Of a stretch of DNA of 45,255 nt, positions 1 to 8,414 are shown in pieces. The translations under genes were made by a program, and so were the position numbers. The notes under the pieces are model-generated. The model searched no databases and was not told the DNA's origin. It saw nothing but the letters and a program-made list of their open reading frames with translations. Positions within the stretch are counted from its first letter, which is position 1. The number at the start of each line of letters is the position of its first letter. This DNA comes from an uncultured Eubacteriales bacterium (GTDB taxonomy: Bacteria > Bacillota > Clostridia > Christensenellales > CAG-917): the NCBI GenBank assembly GCA_900322215.1, contig ONYW01000007.1:1-45255 (forward strand), given 5' to 3'.

Positions 1-216
1 AGGCAGACGATAATATACAGCAACCTCGGCAAAGTTCAGGTGCCGAAAGAACTCGGCGTGGAATATTTTTACGTGAACATGAACGCGTCCAAGTCCAACA
101 CTCAAAATATGAGTTCCGCGACAACGGACGGCAAAGCGGTGTTTACGATCACGCGCGCCATAAAAGAAAAGGATTTGTCGGACGAGCTCTTCGCGCTGCT
201 TGAAAAGGGCGAATAA
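1..216 (+). CDS. C-terminal end of a condensation/acyltransferase-like protein (partial)
   Basis: The window opens inside a reading frame that runs in frame 1 to a TAA at 214-216, leaving 71 residues and no start. The visible pattern, IYSNLGKVQVP followed further on by VFTITRAIKEKDLSDELFALL, resembles the C-terminus of clostridial proteins annotated as alcohol acetyltransferase or condensation-domain proteins, where a 'SNLG.v.lP' strand is followed by a 'f.RtikE.elE..F...L' helix. The substrate and role cannot be judged from so short a piece. The codon use matches the downstream host genes. The next gene begins 75 bases further on, so the two could be cotranscribed. The assignment rests on recall of the C-terminal pattern only. 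Confidence 0.45.
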   Translation, partial: RQTIIYSNLGKVQVPKELGVEYFYVNMNASKSNTQNMSSATTDGKAVFTITRAIKEKDLSDELFALLEKGE

Positions 217-291
217 CAAAGAATCAATAACAAAACCCATAGAATGCAAAAACCAAACAAAGCCAACGAAGTTGGCGAAGTTGGAGGAAAT

Positions 292-2082
292 ATGAAACAG
301 TTTACATCAGACGAACTCAGAAAACTCTACTTGGAGTTTTATCACTCAAAGGGACACGCAATCATCGACTCCGCGTCTCTTATCCCTGAAAACGATCCGA
401 CGGTCCTCTTTACGACTGCCGGTATGCACCCGCTCGTACCGTACCTGCTCGGCGAAAAGCATCCTGCGGGCAACCGCTTGACCGACGTGCAAATCTGCGT
501 CAGAACGGGCGATATAGACGAGGTCGGAGACGCGTCGCACTGCACCTTCTTCGAGATGCTCGGCAGATGGTCTCTCGGCGACTACTTCAAAAAGGACGCT
601 ATCGCGTGGTCATACGACTTTATGCTCAACAAACTCGGCTTTGACAAGGACAAATTCTCCGTCACGGTGTTCGCCGGCGACGAGGACTGCCCGAGAGACG
701 AGGAGAGCGCAAACTATTGGAGAGAGGTCGGCATCCCTGCGGAGAGGATCTTCTATCTTGACAAAAAGCACAACTGGTGGGGACCTGCGGGTATCACGGG
801 ACCGTGCGGACCGGATACCGAGATGTTTATCGACACGGGCAAGCCGAAGTGCTCTCCCGAGTGCTCTCCCGCCTGCGACTGCGGAAAATATCTCGAAGTC
901 GGCAACGACGTCTTCATGCAATACTTCAAAAACGCGGAGGGCAAGTTTGAACCGCTCAAGCAAAGAAACGTCGACGAGGGCTTGGGACTTGAACGTCTCC
1001 TTTGCATCTTGAACGGCTACAAGTCGGTTTATGAGACGGATTTGTTCAGTTTTGCCATCAAAAAACTCGAAGAGTTGTCGGGCAAGAAGTACGGCGAGGA
1101 CGAGCAAATGACAGTCGCTATGCGTATAATCGCCGACCACACGAGAACGGCTACCTTCCTGCTTGGCGACATCAAGGCGATTTCTCCGTCCAACGTCGAC
1201 CAAGGCTACGTGCTTCGCAGACTTATCCGTCGCGCTATGAGATATTGCAGAACGCTCGGCGTCGACGACTCCGCACTCGTAGACCTTGCAAGACTCTACG
1301 TGGAGAAGTATAAGGAAGCATATCCGTACATCAAAACAAACGAGGAAAGAATTGTCTCCGAACTCGAGGCTGAAAAAGATAAATTTGCAAAGACTATAGA
1401 ACAAGGGCTCAAAGAGTTCGACAAGATAGTCTCGCACCTCCCTGAGGGTATGACCGTATTCCCGGGCAAGACGGCGTTCAGACTTTACGACACGTTCGGC
1501 TTCCCGATCGAAATGACGGAAGAACTCGCAAAGGAAAAGGGCTATACGTTAGACCGAAACGGCTATGACAAGGCGTTTGCGGATCACCAAGCGCTTTCAA
1601 AGGCGGGCGCGGAACAAAAATTCAAGGGCGGTCTTGCGGACGGCGGTGAATTTACGGCACGTCTCCACAGCGCAACCCACCTTCTCAACGCCGCACTCAA
1701 AAAGGTGCTTCACGACGACGGTATCAACCAACGCGGTTCAAACATCACGGCGGAAAGACTCCGCTTTGACTTCAACTTCCCGAGGCCACTCACGGCGGAA
1801 GAGATCGCGGAGGTCGAAAAACTCGTCAACGAAGAGATCGCAAAAGATACGGAAGTCAAACTTGAAGAGATGACCGTAGACGAGGCGAGAGCAAGCGGTG
1901 CGGTCGGCGTGTTCGGCTCTAAATACGGCGAAGTCGTCAAGGTGTACACCATCGGTTTCTCAAAGGAAATTTGCGGCGGACCTCACGCAAAGCGCACGGG
2001 CGAACTCGGCAAGTTCAAGATCGTCAAAGAGCAAAGTTCTTCCGCAGGCGTAAGACGCATCAAAGCCGTCCTCGAATATTAA
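292..2082 (+). CDS. alaS: Short-form alanyl-tRNA synthetase (catalytic and editing domains, no C-Ala domain)
   Basis: The protein should charge tRNA-Ala in the cytoplasm. I chose the ATG at 292 because GGAGG lies at 283-287; an upstream ATG at 244 in the same frame lacks a ribosome binding site. The product is 596 residues. The N-terminal half has the class II AlaRS core, including motif 2 (FFEMLGRWSLGDYFK). The C-terminal part holds the editing domain with the zinc-binding HSATH and ICGGPH motifs, and the protein ends soon after (SSSAGVRRIKAVLEY). Ordinary bacterial AlaRS is about 870-880 residues and continues into the DHHA1/C-Ala oligomerisation domain, which is missing here with no sign of a frameshift. 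It may be the organism's only AlaRS or an AlaRS-related paralogue; a full-length copy elsewhere would decide. Confidence 0.88.
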   Translation: MKQFTSDELRKLYLEFYHSKGHAIIDSASLIPENDPTVLFTTAGMHPLVPYLLGEKHPAGNRLTDVQICVRTGDIDEVGDASHCTFFEMLGRWSLGDYFKKDAIAWSYDFMLNKLGFDKDKFSVTVFAGDEDCPRDEESANYWREVGIPAERIFYLDKKHNWWGPAGITGPCGPDTEMFIDTGKPKCSPECSPACDCGKYLEVGNDVFMQYFKNAEGKFEPLKQRNVDEGLGLERLLCILNGYKSVYETDLFSFAIKKLEELSGKKYGEDEQMTVAMRIIADHTRTATFLLGDIKAISPSNVDQGYVLRRLIRRAMRYCRTLGVDDSALVDLARLYVEKYKEAYPYIKTNEERIVSELEAEKDKFAKTIEQGLKEFDKIVSHLPEGMTVFPGKTAFRLYDTFGFPIEMTEELAKEKGYTLDRNGYDKAFADHQALSKAGAEQKFKGGLADGGEFTARLHSATHLLNAALKKVLHDDGINQRGSNITAERLRFDFNFPRPLTAEEIAEVEKLVNEEIAKDTEVKLEEMTVDEARASGAVGVFGSKYGEVVKVYTIGFSKEICGGPHAKRTGELGKFKIVKEQSSSAGVRRIKAVLEY

Positions 2083-2095
2083 AGTAGGTTTGCAA

Positions 2096-2917
2096 ATGAT
2101 ACGCGTCGATTCACATACACACACAAATCACTCTCACGACGGGCACGTGTCCGTTGCGGATATGGTGAAACTTGCGCGCGAGCAAGGGCTTTCATATCTC
2201 TGCACAACGGACCACTGCGACTACGACCTCGTGTACGGCGGTTGCAAGGCTCCGTTCCGTTGGGGCGATACGGACGTGGAAAGTTATTATGAGGACTGGA
2301 AAAAAGTCAAAGAAGAACTTGACAAGGACAAAACGAACACTTTAACCCTCGGTTTTGGCATCGAAGCGGCTTTTGCCCCCGGCGAACTCGTCGCCGAAAA
2401 ATACCAAGAACTCATTGCCAAGTACCCCTTTGACACAGTCATCAACTCCGTGCATTGCGCGGGCGGAAAGGACATGTATTTCAAAAACGCGTTCCTTTTC
2501 AAGTCAAAGCAGCAGGCGTACGGGCTGTATCTCGACACCATACGCGAGAGTCTCGAAGCGCCCTACCAGTACGACGTCATCGCGCACATCGGGTATCTCA
2601 CACACGGCGCGCCGTACAGGGACAAGGCACTAAGGTACGTCGACTTTGCGGACAAGATAGACGATATACTCAAGCGGATCATAGAGCTTGACAAGGCGCT
2701 CGAAGTCAACTTCCATCACGAGATGAATCCAAAGAGGGATATAATCGAGAGATACTTCGAACTCGGCGGAAGAAAAATCTCCTACGGCAGCGACGCGCAC
2801 AGGGGAGACATTTGCAAAGAGTTTGAAAACGTCTCCGCTATGCTCAAAGAAATCGGCTTCACTCACTTTGTCGTCTATGAAAAACATCAGCCGAAATACG
2901 TGCCGATAGGCGATTGA
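2096..2917 (+). CDS. PHP-domain phosphatase, histidinol-phosphatase (HisJ/HisK) family
   Basis: The 273-residue protein begins DSHTHTNHSHDG at residues 4-15, the metal-binding HxH signature of the PHP superfamily, and keeps later metal-ligand motifs (NSVHCAGG, VNFHHEMN and YGSDAHRGD near the end). This is the arrangement of the bacterial histidinol-phosphate phosphatases, which release phosphate in histidine biosynthesis. No other his gene is nearby, so the substrate is uncertain and another phosphoester is possible. The ATG at 2096 has AGTAGG at 2083-2088 with seven bases between; the TTG at 2090 would leave almost no spacing. It follows alaS by 13 bases and is probably cotranscribed with it. 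Confidence 0.75.
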   Translation: MIRVDSHTHTNHSHDGHVSVADMVKLAREQGLSYLCTTDHCDYDLVYGGCKAPFRWGDTDVESYYEDWKKVKEELDKDKTNTLTLGFGIEAAFAPGELVAEKYQELIAKYPFDTVINSVHCAGGKDMYFKNAFLFKSKQQAYGLYLDTIRESLEAPYQYDVIAHIGYLTHGAPYRDKALRYVDFADKIDDILKRIIELDKALEVNFHHEMNPKRDIIERYFELGGRKISYGSDAHRGDICKEFENVSAMLKEIGFTHFVVYEKHQPKYVPIGD

Positions 2918-2987
2918 CATTTTGTCAAATTAAGTTTATATTAGAAAATACAAATATATGTGCTCGCGCACATCCAGAAGGAATAAT

Positions 2988-3764
2988 ATGAAAAAGAATC
3001 TCGAAAAAATCTTTACCCTTGCCAGCGTAGTGGTCGCCATAATCCTCATTATGGTCCTCATCGTCACAGCGTTTGGCGGTATCAAAACGGAAGAGTTTGA
3101 CAACGGTCTCGTCAAGGGCTTGCTCTTTACGCTCGCCGTTCTCTATATCGTGCTTTCCATCGTCGCGGTTGTGCTTATCTTCATCAACAACGACGTCGTC
3201 AAGGACGTGACTTTGAGAAACGACAAGGGCGGTTCTATCAAAGTCTCCGCAAACGTCATCACAAAGTACGTCAAATCCGCTTGCGCTCAAGTTGAAGGCG
3301 TAAAGTGCAAGAAGGTCACGCTCGTCAGCGACGAATACGGCGTAAGACTCAAAACGGACGTCAAAGTCATCGACAAAGACGTTATCGAAGTCGAGACATA
3401 TCTCAGAACTCTCCTCGAAGACCTCTTCTACAACGAATTCAATTTTGCGTTCAGTTCTATCGAATTCAAGGTGACCGCGCTCGTTCCGAAGTATGAAGCC
3501 AACAAAGAGGCGATCGAGGAACAAGTCGCGAAGAAACTTGAAGAGATCAAGAAGGCGGAAACACCTGAAGAAAGCGAAGAATTGACCGCGGAAGAACCTG
3601 CGGCAGAGGAAGCGCAACAAGAAGAGACAGACGCTCAACCAGTCGAACAAGAAGAGACGGCTGACGTCGAAGAACTTATCGAGGAACAAATCGAACAACC
3701 GGCAGACGAGGCAAACGCGGCGGTTGACGTCGAAGTTCCGGAACAAGAAAAACCCGAAGAATAA
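2988..3764 (+). CDS. AmaP-like membrane-anchored Asp23/Gls24-type envelope protein
   Basis: The 258-residue protein has two N-terminal membrane helices (about residues 10-30 and 44-67). A cytoplasmic domain of the AmaP type follows: a 'v.lrn..GsikVsanvI..yV...' strand-helix start and 'l..dey.vrl..dv.v...' further on. The tail from about residue 185 is a long Glu/Ala/Gln-rich low-complexity region. AmaP anchors Asp23 to the membrane in Gram-positives and takes part in cell-envelope stress; the family link is clear but the exact role is inferred. The ATG at 2988 has AGAAGGA at 2976-2982. The gene stands between the PHP gene and greA, both on the same strand. Confidence 0.7.
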   Translation: MKKNLEKIFTLASVVVAIILIMVLIVTAFGGIKTEEFDNGLVKGLLFTLAVLYIVLSIVAVVLIFINNDVVKDVTLRNDKGGSIKVSANVITKYVKSACAQVEGVKCKKVTLVSDEYGVRLKTDVKVIDKDVIEVETYLRTLLEDLFYNEFNFAFSSIEFKVTALVPKYEANKEAIEEQVAKKLEEIKKAETPEESEELTAEEPAAEEAQQEETDAQPVEQEETADVEELIEEQIEQPADEANAAVDVEVPEQEKPEE

Positions 3765-3811
3765 AAATATACCCGTCGCGTATTTAGCGCGAGGGTGAAA
3801 AGGAATATAGC

Positions 3812-4294
3812 ATGAGTGTAAAAGAAGTATTGTTGACCAAAGAAGGTCTTGAAGAACTCAAGGAAAGACTGAATTATCTCGTCGTTATCAAGCGTAAAGA
3901 AGTTGCAGAGCATTTGCAACACGCAAGATCCCTCGGCGACCTTTCCGAAAACGCTGAGTACGACGCCGCAAAACTTGAACAAACTCAAGTCGAGGCGGAA
4001 ATCAACGAACTCGAAGAGAAAATCAAATATGCCGTCATCATCGAAAAGGGCGCAAAGAACAAAGTTTCTATCGGTAGCACGGTAGAAGTCGAATTTTTGG
4101 GAGAACTCGACGAGGGCGAAGACGCGCGTATGACTTTCCGTATCGTCGGCGAGACGGAAGCGGATTTCTCAAAGGGATTTATCTCCAACGAATCACCGCT
4201 CGCAAAGGCGCTCCTCGGCAGAAAGGAAAAGGAAACGGTCATCGTCAACGCTCCACACGGCGAAGAGAGTTACAAGATCATCTCTATAAAGTAA
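3812..4294 (+). CDS. greA: Transcript cleavage factor GreA
   Basis: The 160-residue protein has the usual GreA length and layout. An N-terminal antiparallel coiled coil carries the conserved acidic tip region (ARSLGDLSENAEYDAAK, about residues 38-54). A C-terminal FKBP-like domain follows and ends GEESYKIISIK. GreA enters the RNA polymerase secondary channel and stimulates cleavage of backtracked transcripts. The ATG at 3812 is preceded by AAAAGGA at 3798-3804. The gene lies between the AmaP-like gene and lysS; a greA-lysS order is common in Bacillota and Clostridia. A hairpin at 4308-4343 separates it from lysS. Confidence 0.95.
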   Translation: MSVKEVLLTKEGLEELKERLNYLVVIKRKEVAEHLQHARSLGDLSENAEYDAAKLEQTQVEAEINELEEKIKYAVIIEKGAKNKVSIGSTVEVEFLGELDEGEDARMTFRIVGETEADFSKGFISNESPLAKALLGRKEKETVIVNAPHGEESYKIISIK

Positions 4295-4307
4295 AAATTT
4301 TAAGTTG

Positions 4308-4343
4308 GCAAGAAAGGGCAACTGTAAGTTGCCTTTTCCTTGC
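4308..4343 (+). terminator. Terminator-like hairpin between greA and lysS
   Basis: Arms GCAAGAAAGGGCAACT and AGTTGCCTTTTCCTTGC flank a GTA loop. They pair with a few mismatches or G-U pairs and are followed by GTTTATTT rather than a clean T run. It probably attenuates transcription leaving greA. It overlaps the region just upstream of the lysS start, so partial read-through into lysS is likely. Confidence 0.5.
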
Positions 4344-4357
4344 GTTTATTTGGAAAA

Positions 4358-5866
4358 ATGGCAGAACAAGAAAATTTGAACGTACAACAAAATCAAGAAA
4401 AAGAAGTCGACGCGCTTGAGGTCCGCAAAGTTCGTATCGAGAAATTGAACGAACTCGTATCCCGCGGTCAAAATCCGTTTGAAATCGTCCGTTTCGACCG
4501 CACGACAACGGCGGGCGCGATCCACGCAAACTATGAGGAATTCGAGGGCAAAGAAGTCTCCGTCGCCGGTAGACTTATGTCAAAACGTATCATGGGCAAG
4601 GCGAGTTTCGGTCATATCATGGACTCGGACGGAAAACTCCAAGGGTATTTCTCCCGTGACGACCTCGGAGTCGACGAATATCAAGATTTCAAAAAACTCG
4701 ACGTCGGCGATATCGTCGGCATCGTCGGCACCGTCTTCAAAACAAAGACGGGAGAGACGTCCGTGCATGCAAAGAAGGTCGTCCTCCTTTCAAAATCCCT
4801 GCTTCCGCTTCCCGAAAAGTACCACGGACTCACTAATACCGAACTCAGATACAGACAACGCTACGTCGACCTTATCGTCAATCCCGACGTCAAAGAGACG
4901 TTTGTCAAGCGTAGCAAAATCATTTCTACGATCCGTAAAGTCCTCGACGAAAAGGGCTTTGTGGAGGTTGAAACTCCCGTGCTCAACACGCTCGCGGGCG
5001 GTGCGAACGCAAGACCGTTTGTCACTCATCACAATACGCTCGATATAGATATGTATCTCCGTATCGCGACCGAACTCCACTTGAAACGCTGTATCGTCGG
5101 CGGTTTTGAAAAGGTGTACGAGATCGGCAGACAATTCAGAAACGAGGGCATGGATCCAAAGCATAACCCCGAGTTTACGTCTATCGAAATCTACCAAGCG
5201 TACGTCGACTACAACGAAATGATGAACATTACGGAAGAACTCTACACGGCTGCGGCAGAGGAGGTTTGCGGTAGTCTCGACATCGTCTACCAAGGTCAAG
5301 AACTCCACCTCCAACGCCCGTGGGCAAGACTCACTATGGTAGAGGCGGTCAAAAAGTATCTCGGTTTCGATTTTGACAACGAGCCACTCGCCGATCTCAT
5401 CAAAAAGGCGAACGCAAAAGGACTCGACCTCGCTCCCGACACGAGTTGGGGCAATGCGCTCTATGCGGTCTTCGACGCGTTTGTAGAAGAGCAACTCGTC
5501 GGGCCTGTCTTTATCACAGATTACCCGGTCGAGGTCAGCCCGCTCGCAAAGAAAAAACCGTCGGACAACCGTCTTACCGAAAGATTCGAGTTCTTTATTT
5601 GTGCAAGCGAGGGCGGCAACGCTTTCTCCGAACTCAACGATCCTCTCGATCAACGTAAGCGTTTTGAGGCGCAAATGCAAGCCAAAGCCAAGGGCGACGA
5701 AGAGGCGCAACCATACGACGAGGACTTTTGCACGGCGCTCGAATACGGCATGCCACCGACAGGCGGTCTCGGCATCGGCATAGACCGCATGGTAATGTTC
5801 CTTACGGACAGTGCGTCCATACGTGATGTGTTGTTGTTCCCGACCATGCGTCCACTTGCCAAGTAA
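4358..5866 (+). CDS. lysS: Lysyl-tRNA synthetase, class II
   Basis: The 502-residue enzyme attaches lysine to tRNA-Lys. It has an N-terminal OB-fold anticodon-binding domain (roughly residues 50-160) and a class II core. Motif 2 reads [18 protein letters not shown], and motif 3 near the end reads [14 protein letters not shown]. The length is normal for bacterial LysRS. I chose the ATG at 4358 (MAEQENLN) over the TTG at 4340. The upstream sequence, TTTGGAAAA, is only a weak ribosome binding site. A strong terminator follows at 5882-5910. Confidence 0.96.
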   Translation: MAEQENLNVQQNQEKEVDALEVRKVRIEKLNELVSRGQNPFEIVRFDRTTTAGAIHANYEEFEGKEVSVAGRLMSKRIMGKASFGHIMDSDGKLQGYFSRDDLGVDEYQDFKKLDVGDIVGIVGTVFKTKTGETSVHAKKVVLLSKSLLPLPEKYHGLTNTELRYRQRYVDLIVNPDVKETFVKRSKIISTIRKVLDEKGFVEVETPVLNTLAGGANARPFVTHHNTLDIDMYLRIATELHLKRCIVGGFEKVYEIGRQFRNEGMDPKHNPEFTSIEIYQAYVDYNEMMNITEELYTAAAEEVCGSLDIVYQGQELHLQRPWARLTMVEAVKKYLGFDFDNEPLADLIKKANAKGLDLAPDTSWGNALYAVFDAFVEEQLVGPVFITDYPVEVSPLAKKKPSDNRLTERFEFFICASEGGNAFSELNDPLDQRKRFEAQMQAKAKGDEEAQPYDEDFCTALEYGMPPTGGLGIGIDRMVMFLTDSASIRDVLLFPTMRPLAK

Positions 5867-5881
5867 AAACACCACATTGTG

Positions 5882-5910
5882 GCGACCTGCTTTGTCAGGT
5901 CGCTTTTTTT
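5882..5910 (+). terminator. Rho-independent terminator of lysS
   Basis: A perfect 8-bp stem, GCGACCTG (5882-5889) with CAGGTCGC (5896-5903), has the loop CTTTGT and seven T residues at 5904-5910. It lies 16 bases after the lysS stop. Confidence 0.92.
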
Positions 5911-5949
5911 GTCGGTTGCGTACGTCCGTGTACGCGCGCTCCAAAAAAA
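5911..5949 (+). repeat. Direct repeat, copy 1 of 2 (39 bp)
   Basis: This 39-bp block recurs at 6147-6185 with one difference (C at position 16 here, T there). Inside it GCGTAC and GTACGC form a hairpin with loop GTCCGT, and the block ends in seven A residues. It starts immediately after the lysS terminator T run. The core CGTACGTC also appears in the hairpin loop after truA (45019-45032), so it may belong to a wider family of hairpin repeats. No coding potential is seen. Confidence 0.8.
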
Positions 5950-6146
5950 TCGCCCTTCCGCGCATCTCATCCACACTGTGGCGTTTTTATCTTGGCAAGG
6001 CACAGTTTTGCGACTTGCATCGTCACCATAACAGCGTGTTTGATAACAGGCACACGAAGTGTGTGGCGTTATTTATTTTGTTTCCTTGCACCTCATCAAA
6101 ACTGAGCGGTTTGGATGATAGCAATATGAACAAGCACACGAAGTGT

Positions 6147-6185
6147 GTCGGTTGCGTACGTTCGTGTACGCGCGCTCCAAAAAAA
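6147..6185 (+). repeat. Direct repeat, copy 2 of 2 (39 bp)
   Basis: This is the second copy of the block at 5911-5949, with 38 of 39 bases identical. Just upstream, the small palindrome CACACGAAGTGTG (6135-6147) also has a second copy at 6051-6063. The interval 5911-6250 therefore consists of repeated palindromic units and contains no gene that I can support. Confidence 0.8.
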
Positions 6186-6252
6186 CCGCTTATATAAACA
6201 TTATCAAAAAACCGCTCGAATTGGCTTATTGCTCTGTCAATATCGCCACAAC

Positions 6253-6337
6253 TCACGGATTTATCCGTGAATATAACTCGCCGTCCGGCGAATATAACTC
6301 TCGCGGTGCGAGAATATAGCTCCCGTAGGGAATATAA
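6253..6337. repeat. Array of four short hairpins joined by a constant ATATAAC linker
   Basis: Four small inverted repeats follow one another. They are TCACGGAT/ATCCGTGA (6253-6270), TCGCCG/CGGCGA (6278-6291), TCTCGC/GCGAGA (6299-6313) and TCCC/GGGA (6321-6331). Each is followed by ATATAAC (once ATATAGC). The hairpin stems differ in sequence but stay paired, while the linker is constant. Loops are only two or three bases. This is not a CRISPR array and I see no gene in it. A looser cluster of similar hairpins is at 36215-36403. Confidence 0.75.
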
Positions 6338-6339
6338 CA

Positions 6340-6372
6340 ATAAAAGTTTCGGAACAAATCCGAAACTTTTAT
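6340..6372 (-). terminator. Terminator of the PRC-barrel gene
   Basis: A perfect 14-bp stem, ATAAAAGTTTCGGA (6340-6353) with TCCGAAACTTTTAT (6359-6372), encloses the loop ACAAA. Read on the minus strand it overlaps the stop codon of the PRC-barrel gene and ends in a T-rich run. It is nearly symmetrical and could stop transcripts from both sides. Confidence 0.8.
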
Positions 6373-7280
6373 TTATATGAACTGTTGAGGGTGAGTTCAA
6401 CCAATTTCCCGTAGCGGGAGGCGGTTTCGACGAGGTCCTTTGTGACGGTGATGCCGGCGCGAGCGATGAGAGTGTTCGCATAGGTGAACAGGTCGCGAAG
6501 GAGAGTCCTGCCAAGCAGGAAGTCGTAGTCGCTTATTATGCGAGCGGGAGTTTTTTCTTCCGAATCGTCAAACACCAACTCTTTGCCGACTATCTTTTCA
6601 AGGGCGTCTTGAGAGAATAGCGGGGAGCCTTGCTCGATAAACGCAGGAGGTTTTGGCTCCGCAGGCTCTATGGCAAAGATGTCCGCCGTGTTCTTGCCTG
6701 CGTCAACATCGGAGTTGCTCTCCGCCGTGCGGACATTCGTTTCTTGTCCATTCGCAAAATCACCTGCGAGCGCTTGCCGTTCCTTGTCTGCGGTGCGCGC
6801 CATAATCTCAACTTTTCTATTCGTTTTGTCGCGCGGGATACGGGGCTTTGCAACCCTTTTCTTTGCGGATTTTAGGAGTAGCACGTCGCCAAACGCTTGG
6901 AATGAGGACGGAGAATAGTCTGCGTCGCCTGCAAAAATCTTGTTCGTTTTGCCGTTTGCAAACAGTTCTACGCCGTCCACCACGCCCTTTTTCTCGCCCG
7001 TTTGCGAATATATCTCCTTTCCGTCCAAGAAGCGGAGCGACGTCATGTCCATGTCGTAGTCGTAGGCGAGAACCGCCTCCGTGCCTATGACGACGGCGTC
7101 TTTTGCGCTCTCGATTTTGTCAAATGGAAGCAGGGTAGCGCCTCCGTCGCGGGAAAGGGCAAGGTAGAAGACCTGTTTGCCGTCCGCGCCAAACAACACG
7201 GCTTTGACTTCGCCGACGATAGAAGAATTCTCAAGACACAGCACCTTGCGCCCGATAAAACCTTGTGTGTTATACATCAT
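6369..7280 (-). CDS. PRC-barrel domain protein
   Basis: The roughly 303-residue protein opens with a PRC-barrel pattern (GFIGRKVLCLENSSIVGEV... then VFYLALS). A second similar barrel-like stretch reads LRFLDGKEIYSQTGEKKGVV at about residues 83-102. The middle from about residue 140 to 220 is low-complexity and charged; the C-terminus is helical and ends in an unrecognised domain. PRC barrels are small beta domains found in RNA-processing and sporulation-associated (YlmC/YmxH-like) proteins, but the job here is unknown. Minus-strand GAGGTG lies just upstream of two adjacent ATGs (7280 and 7277); I took the first. It is divergent from cwlD across a 308-bp region holding Spo0A and DnaA boxes. 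Confidence 0.7.
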   Translation of the reverse strand: MMYNTQGFIGRKVLCLENSSIVGEVKAVLFGADGKQVFYLALSRDGGATLLPFDKIESAKDAVVIGTEAVLAYDYDMDMTSLRFLDGKEIYSQTGEKKGVVDGVELFANGKTNKIFAGDADYSPSSFQAFGDVLLLKSAKKRVAKPRIPRDKTNRKVEIMARTADKERQALAGDFANGQETNVRTAESNSDVDAGKNTADIFAIEPAEPKPPAFIEQGSPLFSQDALEKIVGKELVFDDSEEKTPARIISDYDFLLGRTLLRDLFTYANTLIARAGITVTKDLVETASRYGKLVELTLNSSYK

Positions 7281-7380
7281 TTTCACCTCAAAAAATGTAT
7301 ATTAAACACGATTCGTAAATATGTGTATAATTGCCATTTTGTACGACAATTTCAAAAGGCTAAGTTAGATATGCGATTTT

Positions 7381-7397
7381 TGTCGAAGGGTGTCGAA
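7381..7397 (+). promoter_or_regulatory. Two tandem Spo0A (0A) boxes
   Basis: TGTCGAA occurs at 7381-7387 and again at 7391-7397, exactly ten bases apart. TGTCGAA is the 0A-box consensus known from Bacillus and Clostridium, and a ten-base pitch places two boxes on one face of the helix, as expected for a Spo0A dimer. They lie between the divergent PRC-barrel and cwlD genes, about 90 bp from the DnaA-box cluster. The regulatory effect is inferred. Confidence 0.65.
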
Positions 7398-7486
7398 CGG
7401 GATTTTTGAAAAACTGCCATAGAGAAAAATTTGGCAGCAATTTTTGCCTTTTGCGAAAACCGTGTTCTAATATAGAATTTTGCGGG

Positions 7487-7542
7487 TTATCCACCGACTT
7501 ATCCACAAAATAACCTCAAAATGTGGATAACTTTGTGGAAAA
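7487..7542. promoter_or_regulatory. DnaA-box cluster with perfect dyad order (oriC-like)
   Basis: Four DnaA-box-like 9-mers lie in 56 bp. TTATCCACC (7487-7495) and TTATCCACA (7499-7507) are on the plus strand; TGTGGATAA (7522-7530) and TGTGGAAAA (7534-7542) are the minus-strand orientation. The offset within each pair is 12 bases, and the whole set is symmetrical about 7514/7515. An AT-rich stretch follows at 7543-7580. Such clusters mark origins or DnaA-controlled promoters. dnaA and dnaN are not in the window, so an origin is possible but unproven. Confidence 0.6.
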
Positions 7543-7588
7543 CAGTGAATTTTTATACTTTTCTGCATAAACTTACAACTGAAACGAT

Positions 7589-8293
7589 ATGCGAGTTTTT
7601 GTGGTTAAAAAGCCGAATATTCTCTCCGTCATCGCCGTCATTTTGGCGGTGTGCATAGCCCTTTTTGCGCTCGGCACTCCAATGATCGTATACGCCGTGC
7701 GCACGTCGTCCGGCACTTCTACGATCGTTATCGACGCAGGGCACGGCGGCGTAGACGCAGGAGTTGTCGGCAGGACTACTGGAATGAAGGAGAGCGAACT
7801 GAATCTCGAAATCGCATTCCTCCTCGGCGACTTGCTAAAGGGCTTAGGATTTTCCGTCGTGTACACTAGGACAAACGATACGATGCTCACGACCGTCACG
7901 AGCGACACGAGAAAGCGCAGCGATATGTTTTCTCGGGGAAAAATCATAAATTCCGCAAGGGCAGACGTTGTCGTCAGCATTCACATGAACTATTTTCCGT
8001 CCGACGTCCGTCGCGGAGCACAGGTCTTCTTTGCTCGACGGGACGAGCGGTCGTTTTCGCTCGCAAAGTGCGTGCAGGATATGCTCAACGTCCTCAATAG
8101 CGAGCATACAAAGAGAGAATACTCTCCGCTCACCGCCGACAAATACATTCTGTCCTGCTCCTCAGCCGCGTCAATAATCGTCGAGTGCGGTTTCCTCTCC
8201 AACCCCCCTGACGAAAAACTCCTTCAAGATCCGCAATACAAAGCCGCCCTCGCCGAAAAAATCGCGCAGGGCATCTGCGCGTACTTGGGTTGA
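7589..8293 (+). CDS. cwlD: CwlD-type N-acetylmuramoyl-L-alanine amidase (germination-specific family)
   Basis: The 234-residue protein has an N-terminal membrane anchor or signal (about residues 10-31) followed by an Amidase_3 domain. The zinc ligands appear as IDAGHGGVDAG (about 49-59), the Glu in MKESELNLE, and VSIHMNYFPS (about 131-140); the catalytic Glu sits in IIVECGFLSN. CwlD removes peptide side chains from spore cortex peptidoglycan so that muramic lactam can form; length and N-terminus fit CwlD better than the longer vegetative amidases. The ATG at 7589 lacks a clear ribosome binding site. It is the last host gene before the AT-rich accessory island. Confidence 0.8.
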   Translation: MRVFVVKKPNILSVIAVILAVCIALFALGTPMIVYAVRTSSGTSTIVIDAGHGGVDAGVVGRTTGMKESELNLEIAFLLGDLLKGLGFSVVYTRTNDTMLTTVTSDTRKRSDMFSRGKIINSARADVVVSIHMNYFPSDVRRGAQVFFARRDERSFSLAKCVQDMLNVLNSEHTKREYSPLTADKYILSCSSAASIIVECGFLSNPPDEKLLQDPQYKAALAEKIAQGICAYLG

Positions 8294-8414
8294 GATAGAA
8301 CTAATTGTCTCTAACTCTTTATAGTAGCAGGTTTGTTGTCCCGTTTTCGGTACAAATAGTGTGCTATTATTTTGTCGTAGCGGAAAGGTACAAGGGGACT
8401 GCGCAGAAAACATA

